NCBI GenBank assembly: GCA_965222335.1
Contig: OZ244944.1
Location: forward strand, 2,232,001-2,296,000
Source: G965222335 sp965222335
GTDB lineage: Bacteria > Pseudomonadota > Gammaproteobacteria > Pseudomonadales > Halieaceae
Direction of reading: 5' to 3'
DNA length: 64,000 nucleotides
The notes beneath the pieces were generated by a model that saw only the letters and a list, made by a program, of their open reading frames with translations, made no database searches and had not been told where the DNA came from. Made by a program: the position numbers and the translations under genes. Shown piece by piece: positions 34,001 to 42,864 of the stretch. Each line of letters begins with the position of its first letter. Within the stretch, counting starts at the first letter, position 1.

Positions 34001-35680
34001 TCAGGACTCCGGCTGGGTTTGCTGGACTGCGCTTTCCTCGATCTGTGCCATCTGCAGCATCTGGCCGGGGCCGGTGAAGCGGCTGCCGGAGTGCTCAATG
34101 CGCTCCACGATCTGCAGGTTCAGCTCTTCCGCCGCCCGCAGGTACTCCTGGTAGTCGGTGGTGGCGATACCGGCATCGATGCGCAGCACCGCGGTGGCGT
34201 CCTCGATGCGCTCGAAGCGCAGGCTGACCGTGTCCGCCATCACCAGCGGGTGCTCGCGGAAGGTCGCGGTGAGGTCGTCCAGCAGCGCCTGCATTTCCGC
34301 GCGCGGGACCAGAGCCAGGCGCAGTTCGCTGAAATAACGGATGCGGTCGCGGGCGCTGATGTTCTCGATCTCGGTAGAGGAAAACATCGAGTTGGGGACC
34401 ATCACCAGGCTGCGGTTGAGGGTGCGAATGGTGGTCGAGCGCAGGCCGATCTCCTCGACGAAGCCAATGATGTCCCCGAAGCGGCAGAGGTCTCCCGGGT
34501 TCACGGGCCGCGCCGCGTACAGGGTCAGGGCGCCGATCAGGTTCTCCATGGTTTTCTGTGCCGCCAGGGCGACCGCGAGGCTGCCCACCCCCAGCCCCGC
34601 GAGGATCGTGGTCATGTTGTAACCGGCGCGCTCCGCCCAGACCAGGGCGATAATCGTGACCGCGACCAGCTTGAGGATGGTGGTAAAAGGGCGCAGCAGG
34701 GCCACGTACTGGACACGTCCGAGGTGGAGCAGGCGCTGGATATGGTAATCCCTGACCAGCGACATCAGGCCCAGCAGCAGGATGGTGAAGGCGATGAAAT
34801 CCAGGCCGCTGGACTCGAGCATGATGCGCGCCGCGAGCGACAGGCGCAGCTCGCCGATCAGCAGGCGCGCAATCAGGATAAACAGGAATACGCGGAACGG
34901 CACCCGGAAAAAGCGTTGGATGCCGTCCGGGAAATGATTGGGGATCAGCAGGGCAATACGGGACAGGAGGGCGCTGAGCAGGGTGGCGACGGGCCACGCC
35001 AGCAGCACAATCAGCAGGGTGGCAAGTGCCTGGAAATTGTCCATCCCCATAACCTGGAAGTCGGGCAGGACCTCGGACAGGTAAAGCGCCAGTGGGCTGT
35101 AGCCGAGCTCGTCCCACATCATGGGAATCTGCTCGACGGTCGCGTTGGACAGTTTCCAGACCCTGCCGCCGCGACCATCCGGGACGCGCTGCAGGTAAAC
35201 GGGTATCTCGCCGCCGCTGACGGTGACGTAACCTATCAGGTCACGATAGGGGGGGAGATCGTCGTCGAGGTGTCCCTCCGGGCTGTCGCTGAGGGCGCTG
35301 ACATCCACGATATTCTGCTGCCGCCAGACCAGTGCGAGCTCCTTGATCAGCTCCTCCGGGCGGTAGTCGGCAACGTCCTCGGGCAGGTAGCGCATGTCGA
35401 GATGCCTGCCCGCTGCCCTCAGGTCGTTGTCCCGCATCGCCGCACGCAGGCCCAGCATGCTCTCCAGCGGCGTGGACATGCTCATCGTGGCGCCGGGCTT
35501 GTCGAGGGATTTCTGCTTGATCAGGGCGTCGGCCTGCTGCTCCTCCTCGATCAGCTCGCGCATGCTTACATCGCGTTCAGCGGTGGGCTGCGCGGACACC
35601 GTCAGTGACGCTCCCAGGCCCGTGAGCAGGACCAGGGCGGCGCACAGGACGCGGAGAGTTTGAGAGCGCTTGCAGGGCAT
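34001..35680 (-). CDS. Mechanosensitive channel, MscS family, with periplasmic domain
   Basis: A 559-residue protein with a cleavable signal peptide (about 1-31, ending SLTVSAQ), a periplasmic domain (about 32-195), several membrane helices (about 205-345) and an MscS core. The pore helix and following beta domain read ILAGLGVGSLAVALAAQKTMENLIGAL then FGDIIGFVEEIGLRSTTIRT (landmarks). It likely opens under membrane tension to release solutes. The C-terminal cytoplasmic domain is complete. The downstream ABC gene is 2 bp away; tatC is upstream in the same direction. Confidence 0.87.
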   Translation of the reverse strand: MPCKRSQTLRVLCAALVLLTGLGASLTVSAQPTAERDVSMRELIEEEQQADALIKQKSLDKPGATMSMSTPLESMLGLRAAMRDNDLRAAGRHLDMRYLPEDVADYRPEELIKELALVWRQQNIVDVSALSDSPEGHLDDDLPPYRDLIGYVTVSGGEIPVYLQRVPDGRGGRVWKLSNATVEQIPMMWDELGYSPLALYLSEVLPDFQVMGMDNFQALATLLIVLLAWPVATLLSALLSRIALLIPNHFPDGIQRFFRVPFRVFLFILIARLLIGELRLSLAARIMLESSGLDFIAFTILLLGLMSLVRDYHIQRLLHLGRVQYVALLRPFTTILKLVAVTIIALVWAERAGYNMTTILAGLGVGSLAVALAAQKTMENLIGALTLYAARPVNPGDLCRFGDIIGFVEEIGLRSTTIRTLNRSLVMVPNSMFSSTEIENISARDRIRYFSELRLALVPRAEMQALLDDLTATFREHPLVMADTVSLRFERIEDATAVLRIDAGIATTDYQEYLRAAEELNLQIVERIEHSGSRFTGPGQMLQMAQIEESAVQQTQPES

Positions 35681-35744
35681 CGAGGATTCCGGCGATCAGG
35701 GCCGGATAGTGTAGACCCTGCCGGCCCGGCAGGGAAACACGGAC

Positions 35745-36497
35745 TCAGTCTGCCGGGTCGTCCGCCTCGCGCCGGTTATAGACCATGCGGCCGAAGAACA
35801 CGCCGAGCTCAAACAGCAGCCACATCGGAATGGCCAGCAGGGACTGGGAGATGATGTCCGGCGGCGTCAGCAGCATGCCGAAGACGAAGCAGCCGACGAT
35901 GATATAGGGCCGCTTCTTGAGCAGGGCGTCGGGCGTGGTGATGCCGGCCCAGATCATCAGCACCGCCGCAATCGGTATCTCGAAGGCGATGCCGAAAGCG
36001 AAAAACAGCTTCAGCACGAAATCCAGGTAGCGGTTGATGTCGGTCATGATCGTGATATCCGCCGGGCCGACGCTGGTAAAGAAGGCAAAGATCAGGGGGA
36101 ACACCACGAAGTAGGCGAAGGCAGCGCCGGCGTAGAACAGGGCGATGCTGGAGACCAGCAGGGGAATGGCCAGGCGCTTTTCCTTGCGGTACATGCCCGG
36201 GGCGATAAAGCTCCAGGCCTGGTACAGCACGTAGGGGATGGCGAGGAATATCGCCGCCACCAGGGTGAGCTTGAAGGGGGTCAGGAAGGGCGAGGCCACT
36301 TCCGTGGCAATCATGCTCGCCCCCTCCGGCAGGATCGCCCGCAGGGGCTTGGACACGAAAGCGTAGATATCGTTGGCGAAGGGAAACAGCCCGATAAACA
36401 CGATCAGCACCGCGAGAATGGCGCGCAGCAGGCGGTCGCGCAGCTCGGTCAGGTGCGCGACCAGGGGTAGTGGCTGGTCGTCGATGTCGTCGCTCAT
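35745..36497 (-). CDS. tatC: Sec-independent translocase protein TatC
   Basis: The multispanning receptor of the twin-arginine export system, which recognises signal peptides of folded proteins. The 250-residue protein has the N-terminal PLVAHLTELRDRLLRA motif and six predicted helices, with IPYVLYQAWSFIAPGMYRKEKR in the family-typical position. It is the third gene of tatABC. A run of five 18-bp repeats, rather than normal spacer, separates it from tatB. Confidence 0.96.
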   Translation of the reverse strand: MSDDIDDQPLPLVAHLTELRDRLLRAILAVLIVFIGLFPFANDIYAFVSKPLRAILPEGASMIATEVASPFLTPFKLTLVAAIFLAIPYVLYQAWSFIAPGMYRKEKRLAIPLLVSSIALFYAGAAFAYFVVFPLIFAFFTSVGPADITIMTDINRYLDFVLKLFFAFGIAFEIPIAAVLMIWAGITTPDALLKKRPYIIVGCFVFGMLLTPPDIISQSLLAIPMWLLFELGVFFGRMVYNRREADDPAD

Positions 36498-36509
36498 GGC
36501 TTCTTTCTA

Positions 36510-36599
36510 GGCTCAGGGCTGTTTATGGGCTCAAGGCTGTTTATGGGCTCAAGGCTGTTTATGGGCTCAAGGCTGTCTATGGGCTCAGGGCTGTTTACG
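36510..36599. repeat. Five 18-bp tandem repeats at the tatB-tatC junction
   Basis: Five head-to-tail copies of GGCTCAAGGCTGTTTATG (variants at two or three positions) run from 36510 to 36599. The last copy contains the tatB stop codon, and on the minus strand every copy carries TGA in the tatB/tatC frame. The array ends 12 bp before the tatC start. Such near-perfect arrays are prone to copy-number change. Confidence 0.92.
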
Positions 36600-36935
36600 A
36601 TCGCGGTCGGTTGTGTCGGCCCCGGTGTCCGCAGCCTCATCCTTGCCCTCGGCTGTTTTGAGTTCCCGGCTCAGGGTGGTCTCGGCCTCCTCAACCTGCT
36701 GCCGCAGGCCCCGGGTGTGCTGGTCGAGTTCCTCGCGGGTGTCCCTGAGTTCACGCATGACCGCGTCGTTGTGCAGCTCCTGCTCGACCTCCTGGCGGAT
36801 ATCGTTGAAGCCGCGCTTCAGACGTCGCAGCCAGAGACTGCCGGTGCGAATCGCCCCGGGCAGGCGCTCGGGGCCGATCACCAGCAGCGCCACGATGCCG
36901 ATAACAACCAGCTCCGTGAATCCGATATCAAACAT
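36585..36935 (-). CDS. tatB: Sec-independent translocase protein TatB
   Basis: The TatB component, which with TatC forms the substrate-receptor complex. It has one N-terminal helix (MFDIGFTELVVIGIVALLVIG, split as a landmark at residues 1-21), an amphipathic helix beginning GPERLPGAIR, then a charged, mostly helical tail to residue 116. The tail is short compared with E. coli (171). Its last codons and stop lie in the first copy of the tandem repeat on this strand. Confidence 0.95.
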   Translation of the reverse strand: MFDIGFTELVVIGIVALLVIGPERLPGAIRTGSLWLRRLKRGFNDIRQEVEQELHNDAVMRELRDTREELDQHTRGLRQQVEEAETTLSRELKTAEGKDEAADTGADTTDRDRKQP

Positions 36936-36938
36936 CCC

Positions 36939-37193
36939 CTAGCGCTCTTTGCTGATGTCCCCGTCCTCGACCGCGTCCCGGGCCTGCGCCTTGCTGCTGT
37001 CGCCGCCGTCCTCGGCGTCCGCTTCCGCGTCTGCGTCACTTTTCTGGTCATCGTCCTGCATGCTCTTGCGGAAACCCTTGACCGCGCTGCCGAGGTCGCC
37101 GCCCAGGTTGCGCAGGCGCTTGGTGCCGAACAGCATGATCACGATCGCCAGAATGATAAGTAGTTGCCAGATACTGATACCGCCTATGCCCAT
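36939..37193 (-). CDS. tatA: Sec-independent translocase protein TatA
   Basis: The pore-forming Tat subunit, 84 residues: one N-terminal helix (GISIWQLLIILAIVIMLFG), the hinge and amphipathic helix GTKRLRNLGGDLGSAVKGFRKS (landmark), and a very acidic tail rich in Asp and Ala. It is separated from tatB by 3 bp and lies downstream of hisE, an arrangement common in gammaproteobacteria. Confidence 0.95.
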   Translation of the reverse strand: MGIGGISIWQLLIILAIVIMLFGTKRLRNLGGDLGSAVKGFRKSMQDDDQKSDADAEADAEDGGDSSKAQARDAVEDGDISKER

Positions 37194-37232
37194 GTCACTT
37201 TCCTCCAGTAATTACGTGCTGTAGTGCCGCGC

Positions 37233-37568
37233 TCAGCGGTGCTCGCCCCGGGCGCGCTTTTCATCCAGCCCGGAGAGGCCGAAGCGCCCCTGCAGGCACT
37301 CCAGTACCGCCTCGCTGTCGCTTTCCAGGTGCGAGAGCATCACCAGGCAGTGGAACCACAGGTCCGCCACCTCGCCGACCAGCGCCTCGGTTTGTGCGCC
37401 GTCCGCGGCGTCCTTGGCCGCCAGGATCACCTCCGTCGCCTCCTCGCCCACTTTCTCGAGGATCTTGTTCAGGCCCTGGTGGTGCAGGCTGGCAACGTAG
37501 GAGGACTCCGGGTCCGCCATTCTCCGCGCGCGCAGGGTCGCATCCAATTGTTGCAGCACATCGCTCAT
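37233..37568 (-). CDS. hisE: Phosphoribosyl-ATP pyrophosphatase
   Basis: Second step of histidine synthesis, hydrolysing phosphoribosyl-ATP to phosphoribosyl-AMP. The ATG at 37568 overlaps the hisI stop (ATGA) and gives a 111-residue MazG-like all-alpha protein. KILEKVGEEATEVILAAKD and EVADLWFHCLVML are the metal-binding helices. Here HisE and HisI are separate proteins, unlike the fused HisIE of enterobacteria. Confidence 0.95.
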   Translation of the reverse strand: MSDVLQQLDATLRARRMADPESSYVASLHHQGLNKILEKVGEEATEVILAAKDAADGAQTEALVGEVADLWFHCLVMLSHLESDSEAVLECLQGRFGLSGLDEKRARGEHR

Positions 37569-37966
37569 GGCGTTTTTCCGTAGATAGATTCCGGGTTTTT
37601 CAGCACCGGGTCGGTGACCTGCCACTGGCCCGCTTCCAGCCGCTGGTAGAAACAGCTGCGCCGGCCGGTGTGGCAGGCGATACCGCCCAGCTGTTCGACC
37701 CTGAGCAGGAGGGTATCCGCGTCGCAATCCAGGCGCAGCTCGTGCACCCGCTGGCTGTGGCCAGACTGCTCGCCCTTGCGCCACAGCGCCTGGCGTGAGC
37801 GCGACCAGTAGACCGCGACACCCTCGCGCGCGGTCAGCTCCAGGGCTTCCCGGTTCATCCAGGCGAGCATCAGGACCTCGCCTGTCTGCCAGTCCTGGGC
37901 GATCACGGGCACCAGGCCCTGTTCATTCCAGTTGAGGCGGGCAGCCTGTTGGTCAATTTCGTGCAT
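37565..37966 (-). CDS. hisI: Phosphoribosyl-AMP cyclohydrolase
   Basis: Third step of histidine synthesis, opening the adenine ring. The 133 residues include MLAWMNREALELT, WSRSRQALWRKGEQSGH and the zinc and magnesium ligands in LDCDADTLLLRVEQ and GIACHTGRRSCF. A strong GGGAGGT ribosome site lies 5 bases before the ATG. It is translationally coupled to hisE; no other his genes are nearby. Confidence 0.95.
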   Translation of the reverse strand: MHEIDQQAARLNWNEQGLVPVIAQDWQTGEVLMLAWMNREALELTAREGVAVYWSRSRQALWRKGEQSGHSQRVHELRLDCDADTLLLRVEQLGGIACHTGRRSCFYQRLEAGQWQVTDPVLKNPESIYGKTP

Positions 37967-38007
37967 AAATACCTCCCCCGTGGCGGCGCATTATCGCACA
38001 GGGCCGG

Positions 38008-39672
38008 TCAACTGTCCGTGCGTCCGGGCCAGGCCAGGACCAGGGCCAGGGCCACCAGGGCCCAGCTCAGCGGGGGGGCCTGGGCCAGCAGGGCCCAGGC
38101 CCCGGGATAGGCAGCCGCGGCGGCCCCGGCGCAGGCCAGGGCCGCCAGCAGCTGGCGCTGGCGGCGGGTGGTAGCGCGCTCCTGCTGTTGGCGCAGGGCT
38201 TCCAGGCGCTGCTGTTCCGCCGCCAGCCGTCGGTCGCTGTCCCGGGGGTGCTGCAGGTTCTCCAGGACCGCGTCGGGCAGCGCCGGCAGCTGCTCCAGCC
38301 AGGAGGGGGCCTGGCGCTGCAGCCGTCGCAGCAGGGACTGGGGCGAGTAGCGGTCCTGCACCCACTGTTCCAGGTAGGGTTGGGCGGTATCCCAGAGGTT
38401 GAGCTCCGGGTAGAGCTCGCGGCCCAGGCCCTCGATGTTGAGCAGGGTTTTCTGCAGCAGCACCAGCGAGGGCTGGACTTCCATGTCGAAGCGCCTTGCG
38501 GTGCGGAACAGGTAGATCAGCAGCTGGCCGAAGGAGATCTCGCTCAGGGGGCGCTCGAACACCGGCTCGCAGACCGCGCGCATGGCCGCCTCGAAATCCT
38601 GCACCCGGGTGTGCGGTGGCACCCAGCCGCACTCCACATGCAGCACCGCACACTCGTGGTAGTCGCGGTGGAAAATGGCGAGCAGGTTGCGCGCCAGGTA
38701 GTACTGGTCGGAGTCGCTGAGGCTGCCGATGATCGCGCAGTCCACGGCGATATAGGTCGGGTCGGCGGGGTCGGTGGCGTCGACAAAAATATTGCCCGGG
38801 TGCATGTCGGCATGAAAAAAGCTGTCGCGGAAGACCTGGGTAAAGAATATTTCCACCCCGCGCTCGGCCAGCAGCTTCAGGTCGGTGCCACGCTCGCGCA
38901 GGGTGTGGAGGTCGGTCACGGGGATGCCGTGAATCCGCTCCATGACAAAGACATTGTGCCGGGTGTAGTCCCAGTAGACCTGGGGCACGTAGACCAGGTT
39001 GCTGTCCTCGAAGTTGCGCCGCAGCTGGGAGGCGTTGGCCGCCTCCATGGTCAGGTCGAGTTCGTCGAGGATCGTGAGTTCGTAGTCCGAGACCACTTCC
39101 ACCGGGCGCAGGCGGCGCCCGTCGGGCAGGTAGCGCGCGACCAGCCGGGCGATCACGTAGAGCAGTGCGATGTCCTGGCGGATCACCGCCTCGATGCCCG
39201 GGCGCACCACCTTGACCACCACGTGCTCCCCGGTCTTGAGGGTCGCGGCGTGGACCTGGGCCACGGAGGCGGAGGCCAGGGCGCGGGACTCGAAGCTGCC
39301 GAAGAGCTCGGCTACCGGTTGTCCCAGGGTGGTCTCGATGATCGCGATGGCCTCGGCCTCGGGGAAGGGCGGGACCTCGTCCTGCAGCTTCGCCAGTTCG
39401 TCGGCGTACGCCGGTGGCAGCAGGTCGCGGCGGGTGGACAGCAACTGGCCGAACTTGATGAACACCGGGCCCAGCTCCTCCAGGCTGCGGCGCAGTCGCT
39501 CCCCGGGCTGCATGGTCGGGGCCGGGCCCAGGCGCCAGGGGGAGAGGCGAAAGGCCAGGCGCAGCCAGGCGGGTAGCTGCTCGCTCTCAAAGAAAGTGTC
39601 CAGGCGGTAGCGCCCGGCGATGCGCAGGATGCGGGTGAGGCGGCGGATGCGGGAAAAGCTCAACTGGATCAC
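38008..39672 (-). CDS. ubiB: Ubiquinone biosynthesis kinase-like protein UbiB
   Basis: An atypical kinase/ATPase of the ADCK/ABC1 family needed for ubiquinone synthesis at the membrane. The KxGQ motif is in FIKFGQLLSTR, the Ala-rich loop in ALASASVAQVHAA, and the catalytic HADMHPGNIFV is intact. Two C-terminal membrane helices (about 500-548) anchor it. Length is 554. The start is GTG at 39672, overlapping the ubiJ stop (GTGA). Confidence 0.96.
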   Translation of the reverse strand: MIQLSFSRIRRLTRILRIAGRYRLDTFFESEQLPAWLRLAFRLSPWRLGPAPTMQPGERLRRSLEELGPVFIKFGQLLSTRRDLLPPAYADELAKLQDEVPPFPEAEAIAIIETTLGQPVAELFGSFESRALASASVAQVHAATLKTGEHVVVKVVRPGIEAVIRQDIALLYVIARLVARYLPDGRRLRPVEVVSDYELTILDELDLTMEAANASQLRRNFEDSNLVYVPQVYWDYTRHNVFVMERIHGIPVTDLHTLRERGTDLKLLAERGVEIFFTQVFRDSFFHADMHPGNIFVDATDPADPTYIAVDCAIIGSLSDSDQYYLARNLLAIFHRDYHECAVLHVECGWVPPHTRVQDFEAAMRAVCEPVFERPLSEISFGQLLIYLFRTARRFDMEVQPSLVLLQKTLLNIEGLGRELYPELNLWDTAQPYLEQWVQDRYSPQSLLRRLQRQAPSWLEQLPALPDAVLENLQHPRDSDRRLAAEQQRLEALRQQQERATTRRQRQLLAALACAGAAAAAYPGAWALLAQAPPLSWALVALALVLAWPGRTDS

Positions 39673-40304
39673 TGGCGCAGTCGCTCCAGGCGCTTGCGCA
39701 GGCGCTGCAGGCGGCTCTCCAGGCGCTCACTGCGCTGCTCCAGGTCGGCCACATCGCGGTAAAAATCTTCCAGCTCCAGGCGCGGCGGGCACAGCCTCGC
39801 TTCCTCGTGGATAAATTCATTGAGCTGCCGTTCCAGGCTCACGCGGGCCTGGCTGGCGAAGCTGAACAGGCCGCGGAAGGCCTCTGCCAGCTGGTGCCCG
39901 GCAACGTCGCCGAGGTTGTCCACCAGCGGCGCTTCCCAGTCCAGGTCCAGGGACGCCAGGGTCTGCTGCAGGGCGATCAGCGGCGCACTGTCGCCGTCCA
40001 GGTTGAGGTTGCCGTTGATCAGGGCCGCGGCGGGGTCCCTGGCGGTGGCCAGTTCGGCGAAGTCCGCCGCGGTCCCGCGCACGCGGGTAGTGACGGGCCC
40101 CTCGTGGTACGCGGCCAGGGTCAGGCCCTCTGCCGATGGCATCAGGTAGGCGCTGAAAGCCGGTTCCGTGCAATTGACCGCGAATACCTGCCCTTCGAGT
40201 GCCGCCAGCGCCTCCCCGGCGTGCGGGTCCAGGCCCAGGGCGCGGTTGACGAGCTGCTCCAGAGCCGCCAGGGCAGCGGTGTTGAGGGTCGGATCGACAG
40301 CCAT
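39669..40304 (-). CDS. ubiJ: Ubiquinone biosynthesis accessory factor UbiJ
   Basis: A lipid-binding SCP2-domain protein of the cytosolic Ubi complex that holds ubiquinone intermediates. The ATG at 40304, directly after the ubiE stop, gives 211 residues; a longer start would overlap ubiE. The SCP2 core spans about 25-125, and the C-terminus (about 160-210) is a coiled coil of Arg, Leu and Glu. Its position between ubiE and ubiB is the standard one. Confidence 0.93.
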   Translation of the reverse strand: MAVDPTLNTAALAALEQLVNRALGLDPHAGEALAALEGQVFAVNCTEPAFSAYLMPSAEGLTLAAYHEGPVTTRVRGTAADFAELATARDPAAALINGNLNLDGDSAPLIALQQTLASLDLDWEAPLVDNLGDVAGHQLAEAFRGLFSFASQARVSLERQLNEFIHEEARLCPPRLELEDFYRDVADLEQRSERLESRLQRLRKRLERLRQ

Positions 40305-40305
40305 A

Positions 40306-41055
40306 TCAGGGCTTGGTGCCCTTGTGCAGGGCAACGATGCCGCCGGTCATGTTGTGGTACTCGCAGCTGGCGAAGCCGGCGTCCTCCATCATCTCCTTGA
40401 GGGTTTCCTGGTCCGGGTGCATGCGGATGGACTCCGCCAGGTACTGGTAGCTGTCGCTGTCCCCTGCCACCAGTTTGCCCATCAGGGGCAGGACCCGGAA
40501 GGAGTAACCATCGTAGGCCTTGCTCAGCAGTTCGTTGTCCGGTTTGGAGAACTCCAGCACCAGCAGGCGCCCGCCCGGACGCAGTACCCGCAGCATGGAG
40601 CGCAGGGCGCGGTCCTTGTCGGTGACGTTGCGCAGGCCGAAGGCAATGGTGACGCAGTCGAAGCTGTCATCCGGGAAGGGCAGGTCCTGGGCATCGGCCT
40701 GTACGAACTCGATATTCCCCAGCTGGCCGTGATCGATCAGCTTGTCGCGCCCGACCCTGAGCATGGAGTCGTTGATATCGGCGAGAACGACCCGGCCCTC
40801 ATCGCCCACGATGCGGCTGAAGCGGGCGGCGAGGTCGCCGGTACCGCCGGCGATATCCAGCACCGCATTGCCGCGGCGCACCCCGGAGAGTTCGATCGTG
40901 AAGCGCTTCCAGATCCGGTGCACGCCCCCGGACATCAGGTCGTTCATGATGTCGTAGCGCGCGGCTACCGAGTGGAACACATTGGCCACCAGGGAGGCTT
41001 TCGCGTCCTTGTCGACGTCCCGGTAACCGAAGTGGGTGGTTTGCTTGTCGCTCAT
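40306..41055 (-). CDS. ubiE: Demethylmenaquinone/ubiquinone C-methyltransferase UbiE
   Basis: SAM-dependent methyltransferase acting in both ubiquinone and menaquinone synthesis. The 249 residues include the family start TTHFGYRDVDKD, VFHSVAARYDIMNDLMSGG, the SAM loop VLDIAGGTGDLA and the post-motif FGLRNVTDKD. It begins the ubiE-ubiJ-ubiB unit, with the next start 1 bp after its stop. Confidence 0.97.
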   Translation of the reverse strand: MSDKQTTHFGYRDVDKDAKASLVANVFHSVAARYDIMNDLMSGGVHRIWKRFTIELSGVRRGNAVLDIAGGTGDLAARFSRIVGDEGRVVLADINDSMLRVGRDKLIDHGQLGNIEFVQADAQDLPFPDDSFDCVTIAFGLRNVTDKDRALRSMLRVLRPGGRLLVLEFSKPDNELLSKAYDGYSFRVLPLMGKLVAGDSDSYQYLAESIRMHPDQETLKEMMEDAGFASCEYHNMTGGIVALHKGTKP

Positions 41056-41127
41056 GGGGCGGACCTGCGCTTGCCTGACTGAGGGCGCATTGTAGCGCGA
41101 TGTGGTGGGCCCGGCACCGGGGTGACA

Positions 41128-41523
41128 TCAACCCGGATCGAACTTGACCACCTGGACCTCGGGATCGCGGCTGGCGCCGGCCTGGCGCAGGCGCTCAAGG
41201 TAATCCTGCCAGCGCTGGTCCCGCTCGATACAGAGCTGGTGGAGGTAGTCCCAGGAGTAGAGCCCCGTGTCGTGGCCGTCATCGAACACCAGCTGCAGGG
41301 CATAGTGGCCCACCGGCTTGATGGCGGTGATGTTCACCCCCTGCTTGCCGGTTTGCAGCACTTCCTGCCCGGGGCCGTGGCCGCGGACCTCCGCGGAGGG
41401 TGAGTGCACCCGCAGGTACTCACAGCTCAGGCGATAGCTTTCCCCGCCGGGGTAGCGCAGCTCCAGTTCCCGGGAGCCGCGGTGCAGGTGAACCCCTTCG
41501 GGGCGCGGGCTGGCGGCCGACAT
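41128..41523 (-). CDS. DUF971 domain protein
   Basis: A 131-residue single-domain protein of the DUF971 family, related to the N-terminal domain of gamma-butyrobetaine hydroxylase. YPGGESYRLSCEYLRVHSPS and FDDGHDTGLYSWDYL are its signatures. Function is not known; relatives are linked to iron-sulfur or metal handling. It follows hslU by 9 bp, as in Pseudomonas, and so is likely in the same transcript. Confidence 0.88.
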   Translation of the reverse strand: MSAASPRPEGVHLHRGSRELELRYPGGESYRLSCEYLRVHSPSAEVRGHGPGQEVLQTGKQGVNITAIKPVGHYALQLVFDDGHDTGLYSWDYLHQLCIERDQRWQDYLERLRQAGASRDPEVQVVKFDPG

Positions 41524-41532
41524 GCTTTGCTC

Positions 41533-42855
41533 CTAGAGGATGAACCTCGACAGGTCTTCGTCAGCGGACAGGGTCTGCAGCTGGGCGTCGACGTAGTCGG
41601 CGTCGATCCGCAGGCTGTCCTTGCCCAGCCCGGCATCCGCGGCGCCGAAGGACGCTTCCTCCAGCAGGCGCTCCATGACCGTGTGCAGGCGCCGGGCGCC
41701 GATATTCTCGGTTTTCTCGTTCACCTGCCAGGCGGTCTCGGCGATGCGGCGCAGCCCGTCCGGGGTGAACTCGACCTGCAGGCCCTCGGTGGCGAGCAGG
41801 GCCTGGTACTGTTCGGTGAGGGAGGCGCTGGGCTCGGTGAGGATGCGCTCGAACTCGTCCGCCGTGAGCGCTTCCAGTTCGACCCGGATCGGCAGGCGCC
41901 CCTGCAGCTCGGGAATCAGGTCCGAGGGCCGGGCGAGGTGAAACGCGCCGGAGGCGATAAACAGTATGTGGTCGGTCTTGAGCATGCCGTGCTTGGTACT
42001 CACCGTGGAGCCCTCGATCAGCGGCAGCAGGTCGCGCTGGACCCCCTCGCGGGAAACGTCGGCGCCCGCGCCCTCGGAGCGCTTGGCGACCTTGTCCAGC
42101 TCGTCGATAAACACGATGCCGTTCTGCTCGGCGGCTTCCAGTGCCTTCTGCTTGAGCTCTTCCTCGTTGACCAGCTTGGAGGCTTCGTCCTCGCACAGGG
42201 CCTCGAAGGCTGCCTTGACGCTCATGCGCCGGGTCTTGCTCTGCTGCTTCGACAGGTTGGAGAACATGCTCTGCAGCTGGTTGGTCATCTCCTCCATGCC
42301 CGGGGGCGCCATGATCTCCATGCCCGGCGCGGGGCCCGCCAGCTGTACGTCAACCTCCTTGTCGTCCAGCTCGCCCTCGCGCAGCTTCTTGCGCAGCATC
42401 TGCCGGGTGCTGCTGTCGCGGTTCTCGCCCGCGTCCCGGGCCGGGGGCAGCAGGATATCCAGGATCCGCTCCTCGGCGGCATCCTCCGCGCGCGAGCGCA
42501 GCCGGCGCATTTCCTGCTCGCGGTACATCTTTACCGCGACATCGGCGAGGTCGCGGACTATCGACTCCACGTCCCGGCCCACGTAACCGACCTCGGTGAA
42601 CTTGGTCGCCTCGACCTTGACGAAGGGGGCATTGGCCAGGCGCGCCAGGCGCCTGGCGATTTCCGTCTTGCCCACGCCGGTGGGGCCGATCATGAGGATA
42701 TTCTTGGGCGTGATCTCGCCGCGCAGCTCATCATTGAGCTGCATCCTGCGCCAGCGATTGCGCAGGGCGATGGCGACCGCGCGCTTGGCCTCCTGCTGGC
42801 CGATGATGTGCTTGTCCAGCTCGTGGACAATTTCCCTGGGGGTCATATTTGACAT
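41533..42855 (-). CDS. hslU: HslU ATPase subunit of the HslUV protease
   Basis: The AAA+ unfoldase ring that feeds proteins to HslV. The 440 residues begin MSNMTPREIVHELDKHIIGQ, with Walker A GPTGVGKTEIARRLA, Walker B IVFIDELDK and sensor-2 GARRLHTVME. The inserted I domain (about 110-240) and the C-terminal LSADEDLSRFIL tail, which docks into HslV, are present. A second in-frame ATG 9 bases later is less likely. It lies 9 bp after hslV. Confidence 0.97.
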   Translation of the reverse strand: MSNMTPREIVHELDKHIIGQQEAKRAVAIALRNRWRRMQLNDELRGEITPKNILMIGPTGVGKTEIARRLARLANAPFVKVEATKFTEVGYVGRDVESIVRDLADVAVKMYREQEMRRLRSRAEDAAEERILDILLPPARDAGENRDSSTRQMLRKKLREGELDDKEVDVQLAGPAPGMEIMAPPGMEEMTNQLQSMFSNLSKQQSKTRRMSVKAAFEALCEDEASKLVNEEELKQKALEAAEQNGIVFIDELDKVAKRSEGAGADVSREGVQRDLLPLIEGSTVSTKHGMLKTDHILFIASGAFHLARPSDLIPELQGRLPIRVELEALTADEFERILTEPSASLTEQYQALLATEGLQVEFTPDGLRRIAETAWQVNEKTENIGARRLHTVMERLLEEASFGAADAGLGKDSLRIDADYVDAQLQTLSADEDLSRFIL

Positions 42856-42864
42856 GCGCAGCGC

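Noticed and set aside
36510..36599. Possible CRISPR-like array
   Set aside because: The units are contiguous without spacers and only 18 bp long, so this is a simple tandem repeat.
36525..37163. Plus-strand frame beginning with repeated MGSRLF units
   Set aside because: The repeats are the tandem array read in an open frame, and the rest is antisense to tatB and tatA.
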